Shown: in pieces, positions 33,765 through 42,413 of the stretch
Layout: each line of letters opens with the position of its first letter
Position numbering within the stretch: the stretch's first letter is position 1
Assembly (NCBI RefSeq): GCF_000379105.1
Contig: NZ_KB900609.1
Span: 1,478,361-1,527,040 of the forward strand
Origin: Methylobacterium sp. WSM2598
GTDB taxonomy: Bacteria; Pseudomonadota; Alphaproteobacteria; Rhizobiales; Beijerinckiaceae
DNA: 48,680 nucleotides
Reading direction: 5' to 3'
Notes under the pieces: generated by a model
Told to the model about the DNA's origin: nothing
The model's input: the letters and a program-made list of their open reading frames with translations, nothing else
The model's database searches: none
Translations under genes and position numbers: made by a program

Positions 33765-35399
33765 ATGGAGGCGCCGATTACCACCCCGTCGAATGAGAAG
33801 TCGATCCAGCTCATCGCCGGGAGCGACGTCACGGTCGTCATCACCACCTACAACCACGCCCACTTCTTGGGCGAGGCACTGGCGAGCGTCGCCGCGCAGA
33901 CCAGGGTGCCGGAGGAGGTGATCGTCGTCGACGACGGGTCGAGCGACGATCCGGCCGCGATCGTGGCCCGGTGGCCGGGGGTGCGGCTCATCCGTCAGCC
34001 CAATCAGGGCCTCTCCTCCGCCCGCAACACCGGGCTCGCGCAGGCCCGCACGACCTACATCCTGTTCCTGGACGCCGACGACATGCTGCGCCCCGCCGCG
34101 ATCGCGCAGGGCCTCGCCGCGTTCGCCCGCTCGCCGGGCGTCGCCTTCGTGTACGGTGCCCACGAGAGGGTGGACCGGGAGGGGAATCCCCTCGGAGGAG
34201 CCGTCTATCACGCGATGGCCGGCGATCCCGTCGCCGCGCTGCTGCACCACAACATCGTCGGCATGCACGCGACGGTCCTGTACCGCCGCGACATCCTCTC
34301 GGCCGCGGGCGGTTTCGACACCCGGCTGAGGCGATGCGAGGATTACGACGTCTACCTGCGCCTCGCGCAGGCCCACGCGATCGCCTCGCACCCGACGGTC
34401 GTCGCCCGCTACCGGTGGCACGACAGCAACATGTCCTACGACTTCCGCGCGATGCGGGACGCGGCCCTCGCCGTCCACGCGCGGTACCGGCCCGCGGCGG
34501 GGGCCGACTCGCTGCGCAGGGAGACCTGGTCCGAGGGGCGCCGCTTCTGGCGCCGGTACTACGCGGGCGAGGCGCTGCGGGCCGGCGGACGCATCTCGCC
34601 GCGCGGCGTGGCGGCCGCCGCGCGTCTCGACCCGCTGTGGACCGCGGGCGAGCTGGCGCGCCGGGCGGCGATCCGGCTCGGCGGTGCCGTCTCCCGCCGC
34701 GCGGGCTATCGGCTGCGCCGCCGCCTCGTCGGTCGCGCCTCGCCCCCGGTCGGCCGGGTTGATTGGGGTGATTTCGGAACGCCCTGGCCGGTGAGCGAGG
34801 ATTTCGGCTGGGATCGCGGGCTCCCGGTGGACAGGTTCTACATCGAGCGATTTCTGGAGGGGGCGGCCGCCGACATCCGCGGCCGCGTGCTCGAGATCGG
34901 CGACGACGCCTACTCACGGCGCTTCGGCGGCGCGCGGGTCGAGCGGCAGGACATCCTCCACGTCGAGGCCGGCAATCCCAGGGCGACGCTCATCGGCGAC
35001 ATCAGCCGGGCGGGCACGCTGCCGCAGGCCGCCTTCGATTGCATCGTCCTCACCCAGACGCTGCACCTCATCTTCGACATGGCGAGCGCCCTGCGCCAGC
35101 TGCACGGCGCCCTCAGGCCCGGCGGCGTGCTCCTGCTGACCGTGCCCGGCATCAGCCCGATCGACCGCGGCGAGTGGTCCGGGACCTGGTTCTGGTCCCT
35201 GACCCCCGCCGCGCTGACGCGCCTCCTCGACGAGGTGTTCGGCGCCGGCGCGGCAACGGTCCGGAGCCACGGCAACGTCTACGCCGCGACGGCCTTCCTC
35301 CAGGGGCTCGCCCTCTCGGAGGTGGATCCGACGAAGCTCGACGTCGTGGACGCATCCTACCCGGTGATCGTGGCCGCCCGGGCGGCGCGGAGGCCGTGA
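33765..35399 (+). CDS. Fused GT2 glycosyltransferase and SAM-dependent methyltransferase
   Basis: A 544-aa two-domain protein. Residues about 20-250 form a GT-A glycosyltransferase (VTVVITTYNHAHFLGEAL, VIVVDDGSSDD, DADD at 103-106 as the metal site, RCEDYDVYLRLA). Residues about 350-530 resemble a class I methyltransferase (RVLEIGDDAYSRRFGG with Glu377, DCIVLTQTLHLIFDMASALR, LRPGGVLLLTVPG), though the nucleotide-binding loop is less glycine-rich than usual. I chose ATG 33765 because AAGGA lies five bases upstream; ATG 33744 is an alternative. The product may transfer a sugar and methylate the growing glycan. The deacetylase gene starts one base after its stop, so they are co-transcribed. Confidence 0.85.
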   Translation: MEAPITTPSNEKSIQLIAGSDVTVVITTYNHAHFLGEALASVAAQTRVPEEVIVVDDGSSDDPAAIVARWPGVRLIRQPNQGLSSARNTGLAQARTTYILFLDADDMLRPAAIAQGLAAFARSPGVAFVYGAHERVDREGNPLGGAVYHAMAGDPVAALLHHNIVGMHATVLYRRDILSAAGGFDTRLRRCEDYDVYLRLAQAHAIASHPTVVARYRWHDSNMSYDFRAMRDAALAVHARYRPAAGADSLRRETWSEGRRFWRRYYAGEALRAGGRISPRGVAAAARLDPLWTAGELARRAAIRLGGAVSRRAGYRLRRRLVGRASPPVGRVDWGDFGTPWPVSEDFGWDRGLPVDRFYIERFLEGAAADIRGRVLEIGDDAYSRRFGGARVERQDILHVEAGNPRATLIGDISRAGTLPQAAFDCIVLTQTLHLIFDMASALRQLHGALRPGGVLLLTVPGISPIDRGEWSGTWFWSLTPAALTRLLDEVFGAGAATVRSHGNVYAATAFLQGLALSEVDPTKLDVVDASYPVIVAARAARRP

Positions 35400-35400
35400 G

Positions 35401-36411
35401 GTGAGGGGCGTGGGCTTCCTCAAGCGCCAGCTGCGCAGGGCCTGGCCGTTCGGCTCGGGACCGCGTCCGGTGATCCTCATGTATCACCGGGTCGCCGAGC
35501 TCGACTCCGATCCCTGGCAACTCGCGGTCTCCCCGCGCCATTTCGAGGCGCATCTGGAGCATCTCCGGCGCTCCCGGACCCCCATGGACCTCGCCGCCTT
35601 CGTCGCCGCGCTCACCGCCGGCACCCTCCCGCGCGACGCGGTGGCGCTCACCTTCGACGACGGCTACGTCGACAACCTGCACCAGGCTGAGCCCAGGCTC
35701 GCGGCGGCCGGGATCCCGGCGACCCTCTTCCTGACGACCGCCGCCATCGGGCGTCCCGAGCCGTTCTGGTGGGACGAGCTCGCCCACCTGATCCTCGACC
35801 GCTCCGCCCCGGCCGACCTCTCGGTCGGGATCGCGGACGGGCGATACCGCCTGCAATTCGGCGAACCCGACCGGCTCGACCTCGACCGGCGGAGGTGGCG
35901 CGCGTGGGAGAGGCCCCGGACGGCGCGGGAGGCGGCCTACCAGGCACTCTGGCGCCTGATCCGCGACGCCTCGCGTCCCGAGCGCGAGCGCGCGATGGCG
36001 ACGCTGCGACGGGCTCTGGGGGGAGCGGGGGCGGCGTCCGAGGAGGAGAGGGCGATGACGCCGGACGAGGTCCGCGGGATGGCGCGGCGCGGCGTCGTCA
36101 CCCTCGGAGGCCACACGCTCAGTCACCCGGCGCTGCCGACGCTCACGCCCGCCGAGCAGCGATGGGAAATCGCGGAGGGCAAGCGCGCCGCGGAAGAGAT
36201 GAGCGGGCAGCGCGTCGAAGGTTTCGCCTACCCGTACGGCGCGATGGACGCCTCCGCTCAGGCCGCCGTGGCCGCGTGCGGCTTCGCGTGGGCATGCTCG
36301 ACCGTCGCGACGGCGGTGGGGGCCGCAGACTTTCAGCGCTACGCCCTGCCCAGGATCGCGGCACCGAATGCCGGCAAGGCAGTGCTCGCGCGGGCGCTCG
36401 GAGATGGATGA
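35401..36411 (+). CDS. Polysaccharide deacetylase (CE4/NodB family)
   Basis: A 336-aa enzyme starting with GTG one base after the preceding stop. The NodB core is present: TFDDGY with Asp86 (catalytic base) and Asp87 (metal), and HTLSHP with metal-binding His238 and His242; AYPYGAMD forms the later motif. An early MYHRV strand is typical of the family. An insert of about 95 residues (135-230) between the first and second motifs is Arg-rich and longer than usual. It would remove acetyl groups from N-acetylated sugars. No signal peptide is obvious, so it may act on a lipid-linked intermediate at the membrane. Context suggests modification of the glycan built by the neighbouring glycosyltransferases. 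Confidence 0.88.
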   Translation: MRGVGFLKRQLRRAWPFGSGPRPVILMYHRVAELDSDPWQLAVSPRHFEAHLEHLRRSRTPMDLAAFVAALTAGTLPRDAVALTFDDGYVDNLHQAEPRLAAAGIPATLFLTTAAIGRPEPFWWDELAHLILDRSAPADLSVGIADGRYRLQFGEPDRLDLDRRRWRAWERPRTAREAAYQALWRLIRDASRPERERAMATLRRALGGAGAASEEERAMTPDEVRGMARRGVVTLGGHTLSHPALPTLTPAEQRWEIAEGKRAAEEMSGQRVEGFAYPYGAMDASAQAAVAACGFAWACSTVATAVGAADFQRYALPRIAAPNAGKAVLARALGDG

Positions 36412-36647
36412 CAGGACTCGCCCAGTTCAGGCCGACGCATGGTCAGCTCTCCGCGCCGCCGAGAGCCAGTGCGGCCCGTTCGGGCGAGGCTCCAACCTCG
36501 GAATCGCCGGCCGATTTGCTTCATCCGACCACGCACTGTATACGAGAGGTGAATGTTTCGTCTCGGGGGCGAGTGCGTCCGTTCGGATTGTCGGTATATC
36601 GCATAGATCGTGCACTATAAGACGATTCCGTGCTGTATGGATGTGGC

Positions 36648-37676
36648 ATGAGCGTGAATTCAAGTTCGTGTAACTGCCACACTTTGGTCACTGTCGTTAT
36701 TCCAGCGTACAACGCCGAGAAGACGATCGAAGCTACATTGGTGAGTGTCAGGTCTCAGAGCCATCGCGATTTGGAGATCCTGGTCGTTGATGACGGCTCG
36801 ACGGATCGCACGACCGCGATCGTGGCGCGTCACGCGGCGCTCGACGCACGGATACGGTTGATCAGGCAGGCGAACGGAGGGGTTGCGCGGGCGCGGAACG
36901 AGGGGATCGCGCAGGCCCGGGGCGCCTTCGTCGCTCCCGTCGACGCGGACGATCTCTGTTCGCCGGACCGCATCGCGAAGCAGCTGGTCGCGATCGAGGC
37001 GGCCGGCGCCGATGCGGCGCTCGCCTATACGTGGTCGGCCCAGATCGACGAGCGGGGCATCATCATCGTCGCCGACTGGAAACCAGCTCACGAGGGAAGG
37101 GCCTACGAGGCGCTGTGCACGATGAATTTCATCGGCAACGGAAGCGCCACCCTGATGCGGACCGCCGCCGTTCGTGAGGTGGGGGGCTACGACGCGAGCT
37201 TGCGAGACCGAGGTGCCCAAGGATGCGAGGATTGGGCCCTTTACCTGGCGATCTCCAGAAAGTACAACTTCGCGCTGGTTCCCGAGTTTCTGACCGGATA
37301 CAGGCAAGCCTCCGACAACATGTCAAGCAATCACAGGAGGATGTACAAATCGTTCCTCCTTGTCGCCCGGGACCACCTCAGACGTGATGCTGGTTCCGCG
37401 GCGCTCCTGAGGGAAGCAAACGTTAATGTTCTTTCCTGGCTGCTGTCTCTCGCCCTACGAGACAGGAAGTTCTTGACGGCCGCGGAGTTTGCTTTTTCTC
37501 TCCTGATGAGATCCCCGATCGCGGTTGTGCGATCTTTCAGACATTATAGGGTGGTCTACGGAGGATTTAAGGGTCACGGTCGAAACAAAGATCGAAAACT
37601 CCCCACGAGCCCTCTCATTGGTCAATTCTTCAAGGTGGGCGCAGCGGATACCTGCTCGATCGAGCCGGGCAGCTGA
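36648..37676 (+). CDS. GT2 family glycosyltransferase
   Basis: A 342-aa enzyme. The GT-A domain (about 12-230) shows VTVVIPAYNAEKTIEATL, EILVVDDGSTDRT, NGGVARARNEGI, VDADDL as metal site and the acceptor-side CEDWALYLAISR. The C-terminal 100 residues are helical, with a basic end (GFKGHGRNKDRK) that may touch the membrane. The start is ATG 36648; a GTG at 36630 is possible. It reads in the same direction as the deacetylase but after a 236-bp gap, so it may have its own promoter. The sugar and acceptor cannot be told from sequence. Confidence 0.88.
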   Translation: MSVNSSSCNCHTLVTVVIPAYNAEKTIEATLVSVRSQSHRDLEILVVDDGSTDRTTAIVARHAALDARIRLIRQANGGVARARNEGIAQARGAFVAPVDADDLCSPDRIAKQLVAIEAAGADAALAYTWSAQIDERGIIIVADWKPAHEGRAYEALCTMNFIGNGSATLMRTAAVREVGGYDASLRDRGAQGCEDWALYLAISRKYNFALVPEFLTGYRQASDNMSSNHRRMYKSFLLVARDHLRRDAGSAALLREANVNVLSWLLSLALRDRKFLTAAEFAFSLLMRSPIAVVRSFRHYRVVYGGFKGHGRNKDRKLPTSPLIGQFFKVGAADTCSIEPGS

Positions 37677-37679
37677 TCC

Positions 37680-37708
37680 GGGATCCGCTTCATCAAGGCG
37701 GGTCCCGT
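37680..37708. repeat. GGGATCCG palindrome, copy 1
   Basis: Arms gggatccgctt and aaggcgggtccc form a stem beginning three bases after the glycosyltransferase stop, followed by gtatcac. The same pattern, better conserved, occurs at 41350-41376. Its position suggests a terminator role. Confidence 0.5.
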
Positions 37709-37714
37709 ATCACG

Positions 37715-37838
37715 AGCCCGCGCGGCGCCTGAGCGAAGCCCGAATCCGCCATCCCGAAGGGATCAAGCGGATCACCAGCCCGCGCGGCGCCTGAGCGAAG
37801 CCCAAATCCGCCATCCCGAAGAGATCAAGCGGATTTGG
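37715..37838. repeat. 62-bp tandem duplication
   Basis: Two consecutive 62-bp units start at 37715 and 37777, both opening agcccgcgcggcgcctgagc, and differ at a few positions (cccgaatccg versus cccaaatccg near the middle, aagggatc versus aagagatc). They lie in the gap between a glycosyltransferase gene and the GMC oxidoreductase gene. Confidence 0.85.
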
Positions 37839-38023
37839 TATGACACCACATTCGCGCTTGCTTCGCTTCCGTGACGGCCTCCCGGAGCGGAGTCTCCCGG
37901 GAGACGCCGGCCGGACCGGCCTGCGAGGCGGCGGGAGCGGCCCGGCCCCGCCGGGAGCCGCTACTGCCCCGCGCCCGCTTTGCGCTACACAGCGCGGAAA
38001 CGACGCGAAGCCCGGGAGGAGAC

Positions 38024-39667
38024 ATGACAGCGAGCGAGGGCGAGGCTCCGGTTGATTTCGGGACCTACGACCACATCGTGGTGGGGGCGGGCTCGGCGGG
38101 CTGCGTGCTCGCCAACCGCCTGTCGGCGGATCCGCGCCGCTCGGTCCTGGTCCTGGAGGCGGGCGGGCGCGACAACTGGATCTGGTTCCACATCCCGGCC
38201 GGCTACCTGTTCGCCATCGGCAACAAGCGGGCGGACTGGCTCTTCACCACCGAGGCGGAGGCGGGGCTCAACGGGCGCCAGCTCGCCTATCCGCGCGGCA
38301 AGGTCATCGGCGGCTCCTCGGCCATCAACGCCATGATCTACATGCGCGGCCAGGCGGCCGATTACGACGGCTGGCGCCAGCTCGGCCTCAGCGGCTGGGG
38401 CTGGGACGACGTCCTGCCCTTCTTCCTCAAGCACGAGGACCACATCGCGCCGCCCAACGCCTTCCACCGCTCGGGCGGCGAGTGGCGCGTCGAGCCGCCC
38501 CGCATCCGCTGGGCGGTGCTCGACGCGATCCGGGACGCCGCCGAGGCGGCCGGCATCCGCAAGATCCCGGACTTCAACACCGGCGACAACGAGGGCTCGT
38601 CCTACTTCCAGGTCAACCAGCGCCGGGGCCGGCGCTGGAGCGCCGCGCGGGGCTTCCTCAAGCCCGCCCTCGGCCGGCCGAACCTGCGGCTGGAGACCGG
38701 GATCCACGTCGAGCGGGTGCTGATCGAGGAGGGCCGCGCGGCGGGCGTGGTCTTCGCGCGGCCGGACGGACGGCGCGCCCTCGCCCGGGCGCGCGGCGAG
38801 GTGGTGCTCTCGGCCGGCGCCGTGGCCTCGCCCAAGCTCCTCGAACTCTCGGGCATCGGCGACGGCGCGCGGCTGCGGGATCTCGGCATCGGCCTCGTCC
38901 ACCACGCCCCCGGGGTCGGCGAGAATCTGCAGGACCACCTGCAGATCCGCCCGGTCTACAAGGTGTCCGGCGTGCCGACCCTCAACCTGACCTACGCGAA
39001 CCTGTTCAAGCGGGCCTGGATGGGGATCGAGTACGCCCTGTTCCGGACCGGGCCGCTCACCATGGCGCCGAGCCAGGTCGGGGTCTTCGCCAAGTCCTCG
39101 CCGGACTACGCCACCGCCAACCTCGAATTCCACTTCCAGCCGCTCTCCCTCGACAAGTGGGGCGAGGGGCTGCACCCGTTCGGGGCCTTTACGGCGAGCG
39201 TGTGCAACCTGCGCCCGTCGAGCCGCGGCAGCGTCCACGCGGCGAGCCCCGACCCGGCCGCGCCGCCCGCGATCCGGCCGAACTACCTCTCGACGGACGA
39301 GGATCGGCGCGTCGCGGTCGACGCGCTCAAGCTCACCCGCCACATCGTCGCGCAGCCGCCCCTCGCCCGCTACCGGCCCGAGGAGTACCGGCCGGGCCCC
39401 GAGGTGACGAGCGACGAGGGGCTGCTGCGCGCCGCCGGGGACCTCGGCACCACGATCTTCCATCCGGTCGGCACCGCCCGGATGGGGCCGGACCACGAGC
39501 CCGGCGCGGTGCTCGACGCGCGGATGCGGGTACGGGGGGTGCGGGGCTTGCGCGTCATCGACGCCTCGGCGATGCCGCGCATCACCTCCGGCAACACCAA
39601 CTCGCCCACCATCATGATGGCCGAGAAGGGGGCCGCGATGATCCTGGAGGATGCCCGCGGCGCCTGA
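38024..39667 (+). CDS. GMC-family FAD oxidoreductase (choline/alcohol dehydrogenase-like)
   Basis: A 547-aa flavoenzyme oxidising an alcohol to an aldehyde. The FAD site GAGSAG lies at 21-26, with VLVLEAGG closing the Rossmann fold. The GMC signatures [15 protein letters not shown] and [15 protein letters not shown] are present, as are the C-terminal catalytic region [10 protein letters not shown] (His480) and [16 protein letters not shown]. The start is ATG 38024 with AGGAG seven bases upstream; the open extension to 37871 is low complexity. It is monocistronic, with the phospholipase gene converging from the other side six bases after its stop. The substrate could be choline, a long-chain or a polyethylene-glycol-type alcohol; sequence alone does not decide. 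Confidence 0.92.
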   Translation: MTASEGEAPVDFGTYDHIVVGAGSAGCVLANRLSADPRRSVLVLEAGGRDNWIWFHIPAGYLFAIGNKRADWLFTTEAEAGLNGRQLAYPRGKVIGGSSAINAMIYMRGQAADYDGWRQLGLSGWGWDDVLPFFLKHEDHIAPPNAFHRSGGEWRVEPPRIRWAVLDAIRDAAEAAGIRKIPDFNTGDNEGSSYFQVNQRRGRRWSAARGFLKPALGRPNLRLETGIHVERVLIEEGRAAGVVFARPDGRRALARARGEVVLSAGAVASPKLLELSGIGDGARLRDLGIGLVHHAPGVGENLQDHLQIRPVYKVSGVPTLNLTYANLFKRAWMGIEYALFRTGPLTMAPSQVGVFAKSSPDYATANLEFHFQPLSLDKWGEGLHPFGAFTASVCNLRPSSRGSVHAASPDPAAPPAIRPNYLSTDEDRRVAVDALKLTRHIVAQPPLARYRPEEYRPGPEVTSDEGLLRAAGDLGTTIFHPVGTARMGPDHEPGAVLDARMRVRGVRGLRVIDASAMPRITSGNTNSPTIMMAEKGAAMILEDARGA

Positions 39668-39673
39668 CCGGGC

Positions 39674-40153
39674 CTACTCGGCCTCGTCCGCGGGCTCCAG
39701 GTCCGGGGAATCTGGCTCCAGGGCGTCCGGGTCCGCGGCCGGCCGGGGCGCGATCAGGGTGACCGGACCGGCGAGTGGCGCGGCCCGCATCGACAGCGCC
39801 GGGCGCGGCGCCGCGCCCGGCGCGGTGGGCAGGAGCGCGGCACCGGTCGCGACCATCCCGGCGAGCGCCCGCAGGTCCTGCGGCTGGCTCGCGTCGCGGG
39901 CGACCGCCTCGGCCTCCCGGGCGAGGCGCGCGTTGCAGGCCCGGGACGGCAGGCCTCCGTCCGGCGTGCAGGCATCGTGGCGGGCGCAGGCGAGGTCGAG
40001 CGCGTCGACCGGCGGGAGCGGGGCATTGTTGCCCGGGCCGCAGTAATTGCCGTGGAAGAGGAGGGCCGGCTCCCGGCCGGACAGGGGCGGCTGCGCCGCG
40101 GCCGACGTCGCGACGCCGATCGCGAGCAGCTGGGGAAGAGCAAGTCGTCGCAT
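39674..40153 (-). CDS. Secreted phospholipase A2-like protein
   Basis: A 159-aa protein with a Sec signal peptide (residues 1-20, ending SAAA). The mature part carries the PLA2 calcium loop YCGPGN (37-42) and the catalytic His59-Asp60 in CARHDAC, with paired Cys at 38, 56 and 62. That is the active-site layout of secreted phospholipase A2, which would hydrolyse the sn-2 ester of phospholipids. The C-terminal third is Pro/Ala-rich and ends in an acidic tail ([17 protein letters not shown]), probably disordered. The frame is open upstream to 40492, but the signal peptide fixes the start at ATG 40153. Confidence 0.8.
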   Translation of the reverse strand: MRRLALPQLLAIGVATSAAAQPPLSGREPALLFHGNYCGPGNNAPLPPVDALDLACARHDACTPDGGLPSRACNARLAREAEAVARDASQPQDLRALAGMVATGAALLPTAPGAAPRPALSMRAAPLAGPVTLIAPRPAADPDALEPDSPDLEPADEAE

Positions 40154-40376
40154 GAGGGGATCTCCCGGTTCCTCGCCGTCCGGCGCCGCGTGATCGGCCG
40201 ACGCGGCGCCCGCCCCGGCCTGCGGGGACGGTGGGGGGAATGGGCGCTCGGGACGGCGGTTCCGCCGCGGCGACCGGGCGCCGCACGGCACAGCTCCCCG
40301 GGAACAACGGGTGCGGCCGGGATTTTTCGCCTGCCGGGCCGGCGCGTGGCGGTCCCGCATCCGGGGGGAGGGCGCG

Positions 40377-41297
40377 ATGGATGAGCTGAGGGCCGCGGCC
40401 GGCGCGCTTTCCCTGGAGGAGCGGCCGCTGCGCGTGCTGGTGATCGCCGGCTCGGCCCGCCGGCTCGACGGCTGCCCGGGTCTCGACGGCAAGGCGCGCT
40501 TCCTGATGCACCGCCTGCTCGGTCAGCTGCCGCCCGACTGGCAGGCGGACCACGTCGATCTCGGCAACGAGCACGGCAAGCCCAAGATCCAGGGCTGCAA
40601 CGGCTGCGTCGGCTCCGCGATGGCGCTCTGCGTCTGGCCCTGCAACTGCTACGCCCCGGGCAGCGACCACCAGCCGGACCTGCTCTGGAACGAGAACCTC
40701 TACGCGCGCCTCGCCCGGGCCGACGCCTGGGCGATCATCGGGCCGGTCTGGTGGTACGGCCCCACCACGAACCTCAAGGCGCTGTTCGACCGCCTCGTCT
40801 GCGCGAGCGGCGGCAACCCGCGCCCGGACCTGATCGACAAGAAGAGCACCGCGAAGGCGCAGGCGCTGGAGCGCTCGCCGCTCTGGCGCGAGCTCAGCCG
40901 CAACCACCTGGAGGGGCGCAGCACCGCCTTCTTCTGCTACGGCAACGAGGGCGGCGACGAGCTCGACGCCGACGGCCGCCCCCGGATCCTGCGGCACAAG
41001 GCGTGGTTCGATCCGGCGACCCAGCCCTACCAGGGCGAGGAGCGGCTGGCCTATCAGGGCCTCGTCTGGCAGTGCCGCTACAGCGGGATCGAGGTGCCGG
41101 ACGCGCTCTGGCGCCACGCGACGGTGGGCCGGGGCAGGGCCTACGCGGACGACCAGGCCGACGACATGGCTCGCGAGCCCGACGCGATGGCCTGCTTCGA
41201 CGCCTGGGCGGCGGCGTTCATCCGGCACGTCGCCGGGAAGGGCCGGGTCCCCGGCACCGCGGAGGCGGAGCGCAGCGCGCGGCCGACGACGCTCTGA
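40377..41297 (+). CDS. Flavodoxin-fold NAD(P)H-dependent oxidoreductase
   Basis: A 306-aa protein with an FMN-binding flavodoxin-like fold. The phosphate loop VIAGSARRLDGCPG comes near residue 20, and the flavin-contacting IIGPVWWYGPTTNLKALFDR follows at about 119-138, typical of NADPH-dependent FMN reductases. A cysteine cluster (GCNGCVGSAMALCVWPCNC, about 71-90) sits where family members often carry a conserved CxxC. The C-terminal 130 residues extend beyond the minimal fold. A GGGGGGAG ribosome binding site precedes ATG 40377. It would reduce quinones, flavins or an electrophile. Confidence 0.85.
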   Translation: MDELRAAAGALSLEERPLRVLVIAGSARRLDGCPGLDGKARFLMHRLLGQLPPDWQADHVDLGNEHGKPKIQGCNGCVGSAMALCVWPCNCYAPGSDHQPDLLWNENLYARLARADAWAIIGPVWWYGPTTNLKALFDRLVCASGGNPRPDLIDKKSTAKAQALERSPLWRELSRNHLEGRSTAFFCYGNEGGDELDADGRPRILRHKAWFDPATQPYQGEERLAYQGLVWQCRYSGIEVPDALWRHATVGRGRAYADDQADDMAREPDAMACFDAWAAAFIRHVAGKGRVPGTAEAERSARPTTL

Positions 41298-41349
41298 GGC
41301 ACGGCCGCGCCCGCGGCGGGGCCGGCCGGTCGTCCGCGGCGCGTCGCAC

Positions 41350-41376
41350 GGGATCCGGTTGATCCAAGCGGATCCC
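41350..41376. repeat. GGGATCCG palindrome, copy 2
   Basis: Perfect 8-bp arms (gggatccg and cggatccc) with an inner ttg/caa pairing and a short loop. It lies between two convergent genes, ending four bases before the DapA-family stop, and is followed by gtatcagag as at copy 1. A bidirectional terminator is the likely role. Confidence 0.55.
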
Positions 41377-41379
41377 GTA

Positions 41380-42318
41380 TCAGAGCGGCCGCACCCGCGC
41401 GCGGGGATCGTGCCGGGCGAGCCGGCCCAGCAGGTACTCGACCTCGGCCCGCGCGGCCGGGCCGAGCCCGCCCGCGGGCTTGCGCTGCGCGTCCGAGGCG
41501 ATCAGCCCGCGCCGCGCCATCACGTACTTGCGCACGGCGAGGCCGATCCCGGGCTGCTGCTCGTAGCGCAGGAGCGGCAGGTGCGCGTCGAACAGGTCGT
41601 GGGCGCGGTCGCGCTCGCCCGCCTTCGACAGCCGCACCACGTCGACCAGCATGTCGGGGAAGGCGTAGCCGGTCATGGCGCCGTCGGCGCCGCGCTCGCA
41701 CTCGAAGTCGAGGAACAGGCCGCCATTGCCGCACAGGATCGAGATGGGCCGCATCGCGCCCTCCGCCTCGAAGGCCCGCAGCGCCGAGATCTTCTCGAGC
41801 CCGGGCCAATCCTCGTGCTTGAGCATGACGCAGGACGGGTTCTCGGTGACGATCCGGCGGATGATCCCGGGCGTCATCACCACCGAGAAGGTGAGGGGGT
41901 AATCCTGGATCACGAAGGGCACGTCGGGCCCGATCGCCTCGACGGCTTGGCGATAATAGGCCGCGATCTGGTCGTCGGTGCGCAGCGTGTTGGGGGGGGC
42001 GATCATCACGCCCGCCGCCCCGGCCTCCATGGCGCCGCGGGCGAGCGAGGCCATCGCGGCGAAGCCCGGCGCCGAGACGCCGACGATCACCGGCAGGCCG
42101 CGGGCGCGCCGGATGAAGCGGGTGGCGACCGCGAGCCCCTCGGCGTGGTCGAGCTTGGGCGCCTCGCCCATCACGCCGAGCACGGTCAGGCCCGTCGCGC
42201 CGCATCCCACGTAGAAGTCGGTCAGCCCGTCGATCGAGGCGACGTCGATGCTGCCGTCCGGGTGAAACGGGGTCGGGGCGATCGGGTAGACACCCTGCGC
42301 GGACGGCGTGAGCGACAT
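41380..42318 (-). CDS. DapA-family (dihydrodipicolinate synthase-like) aldolase or lyase
   Basis: A 312-aa TIM-barrel enzyme of the class I pyruvate-dependent aldolase family. The Schiff-base lysine is Lys167 in VMLKHEDW and the catalytic tyrosine Tyr140 in DYPLTF; the substrate-binding loop reads GVMGEAPKL instead of the GTTGES of true DapA. That change, and the position opposite a LysR regulator instead of among lysine genes, suggests a catabolic role such as breakdown of a 2-keto-3-deoxy sugar acid or a related compound. A good ribosome binding site (AGGAGAGGAAG) precedes the ATG. Confidence 0.88.
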   Translation of the reverse strand: MSLTPSAQGVYPIAPTPFHPDGSIDVASIDGLTDFYVGCGATGLTVLGVMGEAPKLDHAEGLAVATRFIRRARGLPVIVGVSAPGFAAMASLARGAMEAGAAGVMIAPPNTLRTDDQIAAYYRQAVEAIGPDVPFVIQDYPLTFSVVMTPGIIRRIVTENPSCVMLKHEDWPGLEKISALRAFEAEGAMRPISILCGNGGLFLDFECERGADGAMTGYAFPDMLVDVVRLSKAGERDRAHDLFDAHLPLLRYEQQPGIGLAVRKYVMARRGLIASDAQRKPAGGLGPAARAEVEYLLGRLARHDPRARVRPL

Positions 42319-42373
42319 GCTTCCTCTCCTGGCGGCCTGCCCGGGACGATACGGACTTGCGCCGGCGGAAATA

Positions 42374-42399
42374 CCCGTGTTCTCCCGTGTTCGGGAACA
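42374..42399. promoter_or_regulatory. Candidate operator between the DapA-family gene and its divergent LysR gene
   Basis: Two direct cccgtgttc repeats lie 10 bp apart (42374-42382 and 42384-42392), the second forming the palindrome tgttc-gg-gaaca (42388-42399). The 10-bp spacing places both on one helix face. It sits 15 bp before the LysR start and 56 bp before the other gene, where LysR-type regulators commonly bind. Confidence 0.5.
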
Positions 42400-42413
42400 G
42401 GAAAATCCGGCGC

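Noticed and set aside
37871..38023. Upstream extension of the GMC oxidoreductase frame
   Set aside because: The extension is low complexity, while ATG 38024 has a good ribosome binding site and places the FAD motif at its usual distance from the N-terminus.
39612..41228. 538-codon minus-strand frame
   Set aside because: It runs opposite the flavodoxin-like gene and over the phospholipase gene in another frame, with no motif of its own.
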